Origin: Candidatus Omnitrophota bacterium
Lineage (GTDB): Bacteria > Omnitrophota > Gorgyraeia > Duberdicusellales > 4484-171
DNA: 37,564 bases
Direction: 5' to 3'
Assembly: GCA_028703535.1 (NCBI GenBank)
Contig: JAQVMQ010000008.1
Span: 1-37,564 of the forward strand
A program made the position numbers and the translations under genes. Positions 15,709 to 24,978 of this stretch are shown one piece after another (position 1 is the first letter of the stretch; every line of letters starts with the position of its first letter). The notes beneath the pieces were generated by a model. It was not told where the DNA came from, searched no databases, and saw nothing but the letters and a program-made list of their open reading frames with translations.

Positions 15709-17502
15709 TTACATACGTAAGACTTCTAAAAATGCTTCTTGCGGAACATTAACATTCCCCAGTTGTTTCATTTTTTGTTTGCCTTTTTTCTGCTTTTCCC
15801 AAAGTTTACGTTTACGGCTTATATCACCGCCGTAACATTTGGCAGTAACATTTTTCTTCATCGCGCCTATTTTTTCAGAGGCTACTACCCTTGAACCTAT
15901 GCTTGCCTGTATATGCACTTCAAACATCTGGCGCGGCAATAACTCCCTAAGCTTAGAAACAACTGCCCGTGATTTTGTTTCTGCTTTATCTTTATGCACA
16001 AGCAAAGAAAACGCTTCAACCTGATTACGGTTAAACAATATATCCACCTTAACAATCTCTGTCGGCCGATACCCGATAAACTCATAATCTAAAGACGCGT
16101 ATCCTTTAGTCAATGACTTTATTTTATCATAAAAATCGACTATTATCTCGCTAAGCGGAAGTTCAAATGTTAAATTCAATCTATCCTTGCCTAGATACTC
16201 CATATTGATAAACTGGCCCCTGCGTGATTTTGACAGATCACATAAAGGTTCCATCCCCTCAACAGGTGTTACAACAAACGCCCTGACAAACGGTTCATAT
16301 ACTTGTTCAATATATGTAGGGTCGGGTAAATGATGCGGACTATCAATTTTTTTTATCTCACCCTTCTTGGTCTTAACTTCATACATAACATTAGGTGCCG
16401 TCAAAATAAGACTAAGATCAAATTCTCGTTCAAGCCGCTCTGTAATAACTTCCATATGCAGCATACCCAAAAAACCACATCGAAAGCCATAACCTAAACT
16501 ACCCAAATTATCCGGTTCATAGACAAAAGACGGATCAGATAATCTTAGTTTTTCTATCGCACCGCGTAACACCGCATAATCTTTAGGGGTCGATGGAAAA
16601 ATACCGCAAAAAACCATAGGCGGGAGCTTTTTGTATCCCTTAAACGGTTCCTTTGTAGGATTTTTGGATAGAGTAACCGTATCCCCTACATCAACAGCCA
16701 TAGGGTCTTTTATATTACAACCTATAAAACCAACTTCACCGCAGGATAAACTATTAACCTTAATCGCATGCGGTAAAAAAGCGCCTATTTCATCTACTTT
16801 ATATCTTACATCCTGATGCATCAAAAGAATCGTATCGCCCGGCAATAATGTACCATCGAAAATACGTAAAAATAGAACTACACCTTTATAAGAATCATAT
16901 AACGAATCAAAAAGCATGGCCTTCAAAGGCATATCGGGATTACCTTCAGGCGGCGGTATCTGACGAATAACAGCCTCAATAACATCTTTAACACCGGTGC
17001 CTTCTTTAGCCGATACCGTCAGCATCTCATCTCGCTTAAAACCGAATATCTCTTCAAGCTGAGTTTTTGTTCGTTCCACATCAGAGCCGGGCAAATCTAT
17101 TTTATTCAATACAGGTATAACTTTAAGATTTGTGTCAAGTGTAAGATAAAAATTCGCTACAGTCTGAGCTTCAACGCCCTGCGACGCATCGACAAGAAGT
17201 ATTGCACCTTCACACGCTTTGAGCGATTTAGCAACTTCATAGGCAAAATCAACATGCCCCGGGGTATCAATAAGATTTAAAACATACTCCTCACTATTAA
17301 AAGTATAATTTAATCTTACGGCTTTTGCTTTTATCGTTATGCCACGTTCTTTTTCCAATTCCATACTGTCAAGCATCTGGTCGGAAAACTTGCGTTCATC
17401 ATAACCCGTTGACCGCTCGATAAACCTATCGGCAAGAGTCGACTTGCCATGGTCAATATGCGCTATAATAGCGAAATTACGTATATTTTTCTGTTTAACC
17501 AT
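15709..17502 (-). CDS. lepA: Elongation factor 4 (LepA)
   Basis: LepA is a ribosome-bound GTPase that can back-translocate tRNAs and affects initiation and assembly. The G domain is clear: AHIDHGKST (residues 14-22), DTPGHVDF, and NKIDLPGSD. Domains II, III and V resemble EF-G, and the LepA-specific C-terminal domain ends with AKCYGGDISRKRKLWEKQKK. At 597 residues it is full length. Its first eight bases overlap the end of cmk. Confidence 0.98.
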   Translation of the reverse strand: MVKQKNIRNFAIIAHIDHGKSTLADRFIERSTGYDERKFSDQMLDSMELEKERGITIKAKAVRLNYTFNSEEYVLNLIDTPGHVDFAYEVAKSLKACEGAILLVDASQGVEAQTVANFYLTLDTNLKVIPVLNKIDLPGSDVERTKTQLEEIFGFKRDEMLTVSAKEGTGVKDVIEAVIRQIPPPEGNPDMPLKAMLFDSLYDSYKGVVLFLRIFDGTLLPGDTILLMHQDVRYKVDEIGAFLPHAIKVNSLSCGEVGFIGCNIKDPMAVDVGDTVTLSKNPTKEPFKGYKKLPPMVFCGIFPSTPKDYAVLRGAIEKLRLSDPSFVYEPDNLGSLGYGFRCGFLGMLHMEVITERLEREFDLSLILTAPNVMYEVKTKKGEIKKIDSPHHLPDPTYIEQVYEPFVRAFVVTPVEGMEPLCDLSKSRRGQFINMEYLGKDRLNLTFELPLSEIIVDFYDKIKSLTKGYASLDYEFIGYRPTEIVKVDILFNRNQVEAFSLLVHKDKAETKSRAVVSKLRELLPRQMFEVHIQASIGSRVVASEKIGAMKKNVTAKCYGGDISRKRKLWEKQKKGKQKMKQLGNVNVPQEAFLEVLRM

Positions 17503-18142
17503 TACGCTTGATAAGTTGTGATAATTTTTCGATTACTTGATCTATATTAAAGTCGGAAGTATCAAAATAATACGCGTCATCTGCTATTTTTAATGCACCA
17601 ACTTCACGCGTAGTATCCGCTATATCCCGTTTACGCATACTGGCTGTAAGTTCTTCTTTAGTAATATTCATTCCTTTAGTCTCTATCTCCATCCATCTGC
17701 GTTTAAATCGTATCTCAAATTTAGCGTCCATATAAAATTTATGTTCAGCGTTAGGAAAAACAACCGTAGTGATATCTCTGCCTTCAACAACATAATCACC
17801 TTTTTGGGCTATCTCACGCTGCAAATTCACCATGGCTTTACGTACCCCCGGATGCGCTACAACCGGAGAAATATTATTGTTTATCTCCGGCATACGTATA
17901 GCATCAGTAACATCCTCACCGTCAAGTAATACCCTGGTACCGTCAAAATTTATATTCAACTTTAAAGCAAGTTCTGATAATGCTTTTTCGTCGTTAACTG
18001 AAACACCATCACGTAATGCCTTTAACGTTAATGTCCTGTAAGTCGCGCCTGTGTCTAAATAATCTAAACCTAACTTCTCCGCAAGTTTTTTTGCTATTGT
18101 TGTTTTTCCGGAACCAGCAGGCCCATCCATCGCAATAATCAT
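17495..18142 (-). CDS. cmk: Cytidylate kinase
   Basis: Cmk phosphorylates CMP and dCMP. The P-loop GPAGSGKT is at residues 7-14, followed by LDTGATYR, VVEGRDITTVVFPNAEHKFY and the LID-like RFKRRWMEI segment. At 215 residues it is normal length. It sits between tyrA and lepA; in many bacteria cmk follows aroA (EPSP synthase), which is absent here. Confidence 0.95.
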   Translation of the reverse strand: MIIAMDGPAGSGKTTIAKKLAEKLGLDYLDTGATYRTLTLKALRDGVSVNDEKALSELALKLNINFDGTRVLLDGEDVTDAIRMPEINNNISPVVAHPGVRKAMVNLQREIAQKGDYVVEGRDITTVVFPNAEHKFYMDAKFEIRFKRRWMEIETKGMNITKEELTASMRKRDIADTTREVGALKIADDAYYFDTSDFNIDQVIEKLSQLIKRNG

Positions 18143-18153
18143 ATGTTATACCT

Positions 18154-19011
18154 CTAAGAAGTTAATAATTTGCTATTTTTATTCCCACGGCGTTGGGCCG
18201 TAGTAATAAATTTAATAAATTTCTGATAATCTTTTGCTTTAAGATATTTTTTAACTGTAATCAGCTTATCAACAAAGCTGTCTATTTCATCTATTATATT
18301 TTCTCTATTAGTAAAACATATATCCGCCCAAACCTCAGGCGAGGAATCCGCTATCCTGGTCAAATCTTGAAAACTACGTAAAGTTATATTTTTAGGGCTG
18401 TATTTAACACTCTTTGCCAGCACGTAAGCTATAATATGCGGCAAATGAGACAGCCCGGCCAACAATTTATCATGTTGTGCCGCTGTCATGAAAATTACAT
18501 ACGACCCCAAACAATTCCATAACGCGGCAATATTTTTTACGGCAGCTTTATTTTTAGAGCCTGTTATTATACACGCTTGTTTCTCAAACATATCTGAGTC
18601 ACTGTATTTAGCACTACTTTTTTCACTTCCGCAAAGCGGATGACACCCTATAAATTCATTATTCAAAAAAATCTTTTTTGCTTGATTCTGCACAGTTACC
18701 TTGGTACTACCCAGATCAATAATAACAGCTCCGCTCTTCAGAAAAGGTACGGACTTTTTAAAATAATCCATGGACACCCTCACAGGCAAAGAGAAGACTA
18801 CAAGGTCAGCGTCGTTAACCACCTCTTTTATTGAGAGACTGACTAGGTCCATGAACCCGTACTTTTTATATTCACGCACTTTGTCCAACGATCGGGCATA
18901 TCCGGAAATATAAACATTCCTTAAACGTTTCCTGACAGCACTGCAAAAAGACCCGCCCATAAGGCCTACACCTATAACTGCTATTTTTTTAATATTATTT
19001 ACTTTTGACAT
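18154..19011 (-). CDS. tyrA: Prephenate dehydrogenase
   Basis: TyrA oxidatively decarboxylates prephenate (or arogenate) on the route to tyrosine. The Rossmann motif GVGLMGGS begins at residue 14, VVFSLPV and IDLGSTK follow, and the catalytic-region histidines appear in GCHPLCGSE and LSHLPHIIAY. At 285 residues it is the monofunctional form without chorismate mutase or ACT domain. The start lies inside the end of hisC (17-base overlap). NAD versus NADP preference, and prephenate versus arogenate, cannot be told. Confidence 0.93.
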   Translation of the reverse strand: MSKVNNIKKIAVIGVGLMGGSFCSAVRKRLRNVYISGYARSLDKVREYKKYGFMDLVSLSIKEVVNDADLVVFSLPVRVSMDYFKKSVPFLKSGAVIIDLGSTKVTVQNQAKKIFLNNEFIGCHPLCGSEKSSAKYSDSDMFEKQACIITGSKNKAAVKNIAALWNCLGSYVIFMTAAQHDKLLAGLSHLPHIIAYVLAKSVKYSPKNITLRSFQDLTRIADSSPEVWADICFTNRENIIDEIDSFVDKLITVKKYLKAKDYQKFIKFITTAQRRGNKNSKLLTS

Positions 19012-20080
19012 ACTTCTTCAATAGCTTAATAAATTTAACATTTTCTTTTCTTAACCCGACAGTTACTCTAAAGAAATTAGGCAGCCCCCAACCTGATAAA
19101 GGTCTTACAATAAGCCCTTTTTTGATAAAAAAATCAAACAAGTCTTTTGTATCTTTTTTAAAATCTATTGTTATAAAATTCGTAGCACTCGGTAAATAAA
19201 TAATACCCATTCTATCAAGCTCAGCATATATATACTTCTTCTCCCTAACAGTAAATTTAACAACTTTCTCCACAAACCCCGGATTATCAAGCACCGCTTT
19301 AGCCGCGGCCTGTGCCATCCTATTAACATTAAAAGGATCACGCACTTTATTCATAACAGCTACAAGCTCAATATTGGTTATACCATAGCCTATACGCAAA
19401 CCTGCCAGTCCATAAACCTTTGAAAACGTACGGGCAATAATAACGTTACTGTAACGTTCCATTAGCCTGCGACTATCCGGAAAATCTTTAGGCGCAAATT
19501 CATAATAAGCTTCATCCAGAAAAACCAATATATCTTCAGGCACTTTGCTTAAGAAAACTTCAATTTCAGAATGAGTTAAGTATGTGCCTGTAGGATTGTC
19601 TGGGTTAGCTATAAAAATAATTTTTGTTTTATCCGTAACCGCTGCCAGCATAGTATCCAGATCATACCGATAATCTTTAAGCGGCACTTTAACTACCTTA
19701 GCCCCACATACCCTCGCCTGCAGCTCATACATTAAGAATGTCGGATAAGCTACAATAACTTCGTCGTCCTGATCAATAAAAGTCCTTAGCGCCATGACTA
19801 TCAGTTCGTCAGAACCGTTACCAAAAATTACCTGTCTTATATCCACATCAAACTTATCAGCTATTCTATTTGCTAAGGCAAAAGAATCAGATTGCGGGTA
19901 GCGGTTAATATTCTTCAATTCTTTCAATACAGCTTTCTGTACAAAAGCAGGGACAAACGGATTTTCGTTAGAAGCTAATTTATAAACGTCCTTAAGCTTA
20001 TACATCCGCTTGACATCTTCTATCGGCATACCGGAAACGTAAGGTTTAATTTCATTTAAAATCTTTCTGTAAGACCGCAT
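18995..20080 (-). CDS. hisC: Histidinol-phosphate aminotransferase family (HisC)
   Basis: This is a class I/II PLP aminotransferase of the HisC family. KLASNENPFVP near the N-terminus, ANPDNPTGTYL, FLDEAYYEFAP, and the PLP-lysine segment ARTFSKVYGLAGLRIGYG are all present. At 361 residues it is normal length. It lies between pheA and tyrA rather than with the other his genes. It may therefore serve both histidinol phosphate and aromatic amino acid transamination, as some HisC enzymes do. That dual role is inference from position. Confidence 0.92.
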   Translation of the reverse strand: MRSYRKILNEIKPYVSGMPIEDVKRMYKLKDVYKLASNENPFVPAFVQKAVLKELKNINRYPQSDSFALANRIADKFDVDIRQVIFGNGSDELIVMALRTFIDQDDEVIVAYPTFLMYELQARVCGAKVVKVPLKDYRYDLDTMLAAVTDKTKIIFIANPDNPTGTYLTHSEIEVFLSKVPEDILVFLDEAYYEFAPKDFPDSRRLMERYSNVIIARTFSKVYGLAGLRIGYGITNIELVAVMNKVRDPFNVNRMAQAAAKAVLDNPGFVEKVVKFTVREKKYIYAELDRMGIIYLPSATNFITIDFKKDTKDLFDFFIKKGLIVRPLSGWGLPNFFRVTVGLRKENVKFIKLLKKYVKSK

Positions 20081-20114
20081 TTTTATCTCTATTCTTCTTT
20101 AATATTTAAATTAG

Positions 20115-21176
20115 TTACATGACATTATTAGGATAAGATCCTAAAATTTTAACTAAAAAACAATGCCGCTCAAGATCTTTTATCAATTCCATGACCTTAA
20201 CATTATCACGATGCCCCTGAAAATCAATAAAAAACTTATATTCCCACGCTTTTTGTTTAGACGGGCGCGATTCTATTTTAGTTAGATTTATGTTTTTCTT
20301 CTTAAACAAAGATAAAACTTCGCATAATATGCCCGGCTTATCTTTAACAGACAACATAACAGACGTTTTATCTTTGCCGGTACGCACACTCGGTGATTTT
20401 GAAATTATGAGAAAACGGGTTATATTAGTTAAAGAATCTTCTATACTGCGTTCAATTATTTTAAGCCCGTAAAGTTCAGCCAAACTTTTGTTCCCTATAC
20501 AAGCTGCATCTTTATCTTTACTCGCAAGCTCAGCAGCAATAGATGTTGCAGGCACTTCTATCCGCTGCGCGTTAAGATGATTATACGAAAGCCATTTTCT
20601 ACACTGTCCGAAAACCTGCGGATGTGAATATATTTTCTCTATTTTCTTACCTGTTAATGCCATAAGGAAATGTTCAACCCGCATAGTCAACTCTGATACT
20701 ATAAACAGCTGAGTATCTGCAAGCATATCAAGCGTGTGATTAACCGCTCCTTCTATAGAATTCTCAATAGGCACTATCCCGCAATCGACTACTCCTTTTT
20801 CCACAAAATCAAAAACTTCCGATATATTATTTGTCCCTATGTAAGAAGCTTTTTTACCGAAAACTTTTAACCCCGCGGCATAACTAAAAGTTCCTTCTGA
20901 TCCCAAAAAGGCTACTTTCAAATTCACACTTACATCCCGGCATACAGAAATTATCTCATTAAAAATATTAATCAAATCATTTTTATTAAGTTTACCTTTA
21001 TTTTTAATCAATCTTCTGTAAATCTCTGTTTCGCGTTCCGGCCAAAAGACCTTGGCCGCCCCTTTTTGTTTCATCTTGCTGATTTTCTCCGCGCAGATCA
21101 ATCTCTTATTTATACAGGCCAATATCGTATCATCCAACTTATCTATATCCTGTCTGATTTTATTTATGTTTCCCAT
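20115..21176 (-). CDS. pheA: Bifunctional chorismate mutase/prephenate dehydratase
   Basis: The P-protein converts chorismate to prephenate and on to phenylpyruvate. Residues 1-90 are an AroQ chorismate mutase (IRQDIDKLDDTILACINKR). Residues about 95-265 are prephenate dehydratase (VAFLGSEGTFSYAAG, the NITRF catalytic motif). Residues about 272-345 are an ACT domain with the ESRPSKQKAWEYKFFIDFQG segment that binds phenylalanine for feedback inhibition. At 353 residues it is full length. The start overlaps the end of the nucleotidyltransferase gene by 17 bases. Confidence 0.96.
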   Translation of the reverse strand: MGNINKIRQDIDKLDDTILACINKRLICAEKISKMKQKGAAKVFWPERETEIYRRLIKNKGKLNKNDLINIFNEIISVCRDVSVNLKVAFLGSEGTFSYAAGLKVFGKKASYIGTNNISEVFDFVEKGVVDCGIVPIENSIEGAVNHTLDMLADTQLFIVSELTMRVEHFLMALTGKKIEKIYSHPQVFGQCRKWLSYNHLNAQRIEVPATSIAAELASKDKDAACIGNKSLAELYGLKIIERSIEDSLTNITRFLIISKSPSVRTGKDKTSVMLSVKDKPGILCEVLSLFKKKNINLTKIESRPSKQKAWEYKFFIDFQGHRDNVKVMELIKDLERHCFLVKILGSYPNNVM

Positions 21177-21909
21177 CAGAAAAAATCCTTTCCGCTTCTT
21201 CTAACGCGTCTTTGTGGCCTATATCAAGCCATTTGCCGTTTATATAATACCCAAAAACTTTATCTTGTTTTATAAGCCATGCAATAAACTTACCTGACTC
21301 ATCCGCACCTTTTGTCTGGTCAAAAAACTTATTCATCAAAAGAGAAATACCTTTAGGGAAATAATACACGCAAGTCCCTATAATAGACGTTTTAGGGTCA
21401 GCAGGCTTTTCTTCTATCTCTACAACTTCATTATTATCAGTCATTGAAACAACCCCGAAACGTGATGCCTTAGTTTTTTCTAACAAGTCATAAATAAGAA
21501 TTGACGGGCACGGACGTTTCGACATGGCAAATTTAACAAAATCTCTAAGGTCATCTTCAAAAAGATTATCGCCTCCAAGCACAAGACAATCATCATCGTC
21601 TCTGCCTTTTAAAGATACCGCTATATCTTTTATAGCGCCCAATCTATCCTGAGGCGATTTAGTCCCGTCATTAATTATCTCAATATCTAAATCTATATTT
21701 TTCGACCATTTTTTAAAATGGTCGAAAAATTTATCATTTGATATCAAGATGACCTCATCAATAGATATAATTTTTTTAAGATTTATTATCTTTTCTATAA
21801 TGTGATTTAAGATGGGTTTGTTATCAACCAACAATAACGGCTTAGGCTGATCTTCAGTTAGCGGATATAACCTTGTACCATATCCCGCAGCCAAAATAAT
21901 TACTTTCAT
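21160..21909 (-). CDS. Sugar-phosphate nucleotidyltransferase family protein
   Basis: The N-terminus carries the NTP-transferase signature GYGTRLYPLTEDQPKPLL, and LVLGGDNLFED supplies the metal-binding Asp region, followed by EIEEKP and a C-terminal DIGHKDALEEA. This matches RmlA/GlmU-N-like enzymes that activate sugar 1-phosphates with NTP. The exact sugar and nucleotide cannot be told. It lies between ptsI and pheA in the long operon; neighbours give no clue to the substrate. It may feed envelope polysaccharide. Confidence 0.85.
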   Translation of the reverse strand: MKVIILAAGYGTRLYPLTEDQPKPLLLVDNKPILNHIIEKIINLKKIISIDEVILISNDKFFDHFKKWSKNIDLDIEIINDGTKSPQDRLGAIKDIAVSLKGRDDDDCLVLGGDNLFEDDLRDFVKFAMSKRPCPSILIYDLLEKTKASRFGVVSMTDNNEVVEIEEKPADPKTSIIGTCVYYFPKGISLLMNKFFDQTKGADESGKFIAWLIKQDKVFGYYINGKWLDIGHKDALEEAERIFSDGKHK

Positions 21910-21959
21910 ACTTAAGCCCCGTTAATCTGCTTATATTAAAATTATACGAATACCACAAC

Positions 21960-23717
21960 TTAAGACATACCTAAAAGACGATAATACTCTTCGTTCATTA
22001 TTTTTTTAAGTTCACCTTTCAGATATTTATTCACCTGTTTTGCTGTGCCATAAGTAATAGCTTTTTGTGCTATACCCTGAGCAAGTTCGAAACTTATCTG
22101 CCTTATTATCATTTTAACTTTAGGAACCATAGGCGGCGGCATACTAAACTCGTCAAGCCCAAGGCCCAATAATAACAAAACAAACAACGGGTCACCTGAC
22201 ATTTCCCCGCACATAGCAACCGGTATAGAATTGGCATGCCCCGCATCAATAATCATTTTTATCAACTTTAAAACAGCCGGATGCGCCGCTTCATATAAAT
22301 AAGCGACTTTTTCATTCACCCGGTCAACCGCCAATGAATACTGTATAAGATCATTTGTCCCTATACTGAAAAAATCACTCTCTTTAGCTAATATATCGGC
22401 AGTAAGCGCAGCTGACGGAACTTCTATCATTACACCGACCTTTATATTCTCATCATATTTTGTACCTTCGTTTTTAAGCTCTTCTTTGCATTCTTGCAAA
22501 ATATCTTTGGCTTTTCTCAACTCTTCAATTCCGGAGATTAAGGGAAACATAACTTTAACATTTTTATAAACTGACGCGCGCAATATAGCTCTTAGCTGCG
22601 CTTTAAACAAATTAATATTAGCCAAAGAAAACCTTATGGCTCTACAGCCTAAAAAAGGGCTGTTTTCACGCTGAGAAGCCGTATGCGATAAGAATTTATC
22701 GCCGCCTATATCAATAGTTCTGAACACAACCTTTTTAGGTGCCATCTTTTTGGCAACTAACGAATACGCCCTATACTGCTGTTCTTCACTGGGAAGTTCC
22801 CTCTGACTTAAGAAAAGATATTCGGTCCTATATAACCCCACACCTTCTGACCCATACTCAGATACCATTGAAAGTTCCTCTGGAAACTCTATATTACTTT
22901 CAACAAAAACTTCATGGCCATCAACAGTCTTGGCGCTTACATTACGCATATCATATATTATTTTACGCGTTTTATAAAAATCATCAGCTTTGCCGGTATA
23001 TACCCTCAAACTGTCTTTAGTCGGATTAGCTACAATATCACCTTTATTGCCGTCGACTATAACGGTTGAGCCGACAGAAATAGATGATATGGAGTCAACA
23101 CCTACTACAGCCGGGATACCGAGACTCCTTGCGATAATAGCAGTATGAGAAGTCCTCCCTCCTACTTCAATAACAAAAGCCAAGATTTTATCTTTCGGTA
23201 ACGTAGCGACCTGTGAAGGTGAAAGATCATGTGCGACTATAACTACCTTTTCTTTCACATCATCAAGTGAAATCATCTCTTTTTGAAGCAAATAACGTAA
23301 AACTCTCCTTGCCACATCCTCAATATCAACAACACGTTCACGCAAATATTCATCATTAAGTTTAAGTAAAGTATCTATATATTTCTTTATACTATGCCAA
23401 AAAGCATATTCAACATTGATTCGTTTAGTTTTTATCTGCAATAAAACATCCTCTATCAATACCCTATCCTCAAGCACAAGTAAATGCGCTTCAAAGATCT
23501 TGGCATTTTCACTCCCCAGATTTTTACTTATTTTTTTCTGCAAAGAATTGATTTGTTTACGCGTTTCGATAAGCGCTTCTTCAAATCTGTATATCTCTTT
23601 AGAAACATCTTCGTAAGGTATACTTTGTTCAGAAACAGAGAACTCTTCCCTGCCTATGCAATAAGCTTTCCCAACGACAATACCTCCCGATACCGGTATA
23701 CCTTTAAGCCTATTCAC
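21960..23717 (-). CDS. ptsI: PTS enzyme I (phosphoenolpyruvate-protein phosphotransferase)
   Basis: Enzyme I takes phosphate from PEP and passes it to HPr. The phosphohistidine segment is GGRTSHTAIIARSLGIPAVVG (His about residue 188). The C-terminal PEP-binding barrel has TNDLIQYSLAVDR and the catalytic Cys in MCGEMSGDP. At 585 residues it has no N-terminal GAF domain, so it is PtsI rather than PtsP. The start is a GTG (23715-23717) with GGAGG six bases before it, overlapping the end of ptsH. Confidence 0.96.
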   Translation of the reverse strand: MNRLKGIPVSGGIVVGKAYCIGREEFSVSEQSIPYEDVSKEIYRFEEALIETRKQINSLQKKISKNLGSENAKIFEAHLLVLEDRVLIEDVLLQIKTKRINVEYAFWHSIKKYIDTLLKLNDEYLRERVVDIEDVARRVLRYLLQKEMISLDDVKEKVVIVAHDLSPSQVATLPKDKILAFVIEVGGRTSHTAIIARSLGIPAVVGVDSISSISVGSTVIVDGNKGDIVANPTKDSLRVYTGKADDFYKTRKIIYDMRNVSAKTVDGHEVFVESNIEFPEELSMVSEYGSEGVGLYRTEYLFLSQRELPSEEQQYRAYSLVAKKMAPKKVVFRTIDIGGDKFLSHTASQRENSPFLGCRAIRFSLANINLFKAQLRAILRASVYKNVKVMFPLISGIEELRKAKDILQECKEELKNEGTKYDENIKVGVMIEVPSAALTADILAKESDFFSIGTNDLIQYSLAVDRVNEKVAYLYEAAHPAVLKLIKMIIDAGHANSIPVAMCGEMSGDPLFVLLLLGLGLDEFSMPPPMVPKVKMIIRQISFELAQGIAQKAITYGTAKQVNKYLKGELKKIMNEEYYRLLGMS

Positions 23718-23976
23718 TCACATCCTCCAAAAATTTCTTAAGCACCTCAAAAGCGATCTCGGCATCTTCTCCTTCAACCACAAGTTTGATCGTAGTCCCG
23801 TTATTAATGCCTAAGCTTAATATCGCTATTATAGACTTGCCGTCTACAGCTTCATTATCTTTAACCAACAACACGGAAGAATCATATTTAGACGCAAGTC
23901 TTACAAATTCCGCCGCAGGACGTACATGCAGCCCATGCACATTAGTCACTATTATATCTTTTTCTAAAAAATGCAT
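23710..23976 (-). CDS. ptsH: PTS phosphocarrier protein HPr
   Basis: HPr relays phosphate from enzyme I to EIIA proteins. His17 in GLHVRPAAEF is the phosphorylated residue (Val replaces the usual Ala after it). A serine equivalent to regulatory Ser46 is kept in DGKSIIAILSLGI (Ser48). This would allow control by HPr kinase, though none is encoded in the window. Length 88 is normal. It lies between the EIIA gene and ptsI. Confidence 0.95.
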   Translation of the reverse strand: MHFLEKDIIVTNVHGLHVRPAAEFVRLASKYDSSVLLVKDNEAVDGKSIIAILSLGINNGTTIKLVVEGEDAEIAFEVLKKFLEDVSE

Positions 23977-23997
23977 ATTATTTCTCTCTATTCTCTT

Positions 23998-24474
23998 TTA
24001 AACGACTGCCAGTTGCTGTTTGCTTATCAGTTTCAATAATAAGTCCTTATCCTCAATTTTTCTCAATCTCTGAATAAAATATTTATCTTTAAGCAACTTG
24101 GCCAATAACGCCAAAGTTTTAAGATGCAGGCCCGCCTGTTTCTGATTGGACAACAATAAAACCACAACATGTACAGGCGCTTGGTCTAACGAATCAAACT
24201 CAATGCCGGAATCAGAAACACCAAAACAAATTACTACATCTTTTACCTGATCGGTCCGGACATGCGGTAAGGCTATATGCCCGCCAATAGCCGTAGACCC
24301 CATATCTTCTCTTTGCATAATAAGCTTAAGAAGATCTTTTTTACTATCCGGCTTAATTTTTTTAGTTACTATAAGATTATCTAGCAAAAACGAGATTGTA
24401 TTTTTCTTATTTTTCTGATTAATTCCTAAAATAACATTCTTTTCTTCAAGATAATCTAGAATGTTGATATCCAT
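23998..24474 (-). CDS. ptsN: PTS EIIA domain protein (PtsN/fructose type)
   Basis: A single EIIA domain of the nitrogen/fructose superfamily. The active histidine is His71 in GGHIALPHVR, preceded by REDMGSTAI. It lacks a detectable EIIB or EIIC. With HPr and enzyme I encoded just downstream, it is probably the output of a regulatory phosphorelay like PTS-Ntr. I start at the ATG at 24472-24474 (MDINILDYLEE), 158 residues. An ATG at 24483 (MFIM) is possible but lies inside the promoter -10. Neither has a ribosome site. Confidence 0.85.
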   Translation of the reverse strand: MDINILDYLEEKNVILGINQKNKKNTISFLLDNLIVTKKIKPDSKKDLLKLIMQREDMGSTAIGGHIALPHVRTDQVKDVVICFGVSDSGIEFDSLDQAPVHVVVLLLSNQKQAGLHLKTLALLAKLLKDKYFIQRLRKIEDKDLLLKLISKQQLAVV

Positions 24475-24480
24475 GATGAA

Positions 24481-24532
24481 CATTTTAAAACAAGGGCTCT
24501 AAAAGTCAACAAACAATTAAGCTTTTAAAATG
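24481..24532. repeat. 10-bp inverted repeat at the ptsN promoter
   Basis: CATTTTAAAA (24481-24490) and TTTTAAAATG (24523-24532) are exact reverse complements flanking the promoter. The left arm overlaps the -10 and the first ATG. It could be an operator, or chance in AT-rich DNA. Confidence 0.35.
24482..24509 (-). promoter_or_regulatory. Promoter of the pts operon
   Basis: TTGACT (24504-24509) and TAAAAT (24482-24487) are 16 bases apart on the minus strand. The predicted start, near 24475, coincides with the ATG that best fits the EIIA protein, so the mRNA would be leaderless or nearly so. It probably drives the run ptsN to plsY, which has no larger gap than 77 bases. Confidence 0.5.
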
Positions 24533-24578
24533 TAAAATATTATTTATTGATGAACATCAACCAAAGATGAAATAATAA

Positions 24579-24650
24579 GCGGGGAAAGGGGATCGAACCC
24601 TCGACCTTCACGTTGGCAACGTGACGCTCTACCAGTTGAGCTACCCCCGC
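24579..24650 (-). tRNA. tRNA-Gly (anticodon GCC)
   Basis: The 72-base gene folds as a cloverleaf: acceptor GCGGGGG pairing with the 3' strand TCCCCGC, a D-arm with AGCTCAACTGGTAGAG, an anticodon loop TTGCCAA, and a T-arm GTTCGATCC. The 3' CCA is not encoded. It lies downstream of tRNA-Leu on the same strand. Confidence 0.97.
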
Positions 24651-24746
24651 ATAAATGAAGACTGGAGACTAACCACTACAGTTTCTTAAATCCACTATTT
24701 TACAGAGCATCATACTAACCACATTTATCTCCACTTCTAAAACGAA

Positions 24747-24776
24747 TGTATAAGTGTGTTTTTTTGAAATAAGCAA
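24747..24776 (-). promoter_or_regulatory. Possible tRNA-Gly promoter
   Basis: TTGCTT (24771-24776) and TATACA (24747-24752) are 18 bases apart, about 95 bases upstream of the tRNA. The rest of the spacer between the two tRNA genes shows nothing else I can name. Confidence 0.3.
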
Positions 24777-24846
24777 AAATATCTTAGCATATTTATGCAT
24801 ATTTTCAATTAAATTTGAAAAATGAAAATAACTTAAATAAAACAAT

Positions 24847-24927
24847 GCCGCGGGGGAGAGTCGAACTCCCACCTCCGAAGAGACATGATCCTAAGTCATG
24901 CGCGTCTGCCAATTCCGCCACCACGGC
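24847..24927 (-). tRNA. tRNA-Leu (anticodon TAG)
   Basis: The 81-base class II tRNA has acceptor GCCGTGG, D-arm GGCGGAATTGGCAGACGC, anticodon loop CTTAGGA and a long variable arm before the T-arm GAGTTCGACTC. CCA is not encoded. Confidence 0.96.
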
Positions 24928-24948
24928 TATTTAGTCGCCAGTTATTAG

Positions 24949-24978
24949 TTTATAGTCGTTAGTAAGAATTTGGTTCAA
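24949..24978 (-). promoter_or_regulatory. Promoter of tRNA-Leu
   Basis: TTGAAC (24973-24978) and TATAAA (24949-24954) are 18 bases apart; the predicted start is about 15 bases before the tRNA. Part of this promoter region (24941-24964) matches, inverted, the edge of the tandem repeat near tRNA-Lys at 20 of 24 bases. Confidence 0.5.

Noticed and set aside
24669-24872. A 67-codon minus-strand frame between two tRNA genes
   Set aside because: Its first codons are the 3' part of tRNA-Leu and the rest is AT-rich spacer without coding character.
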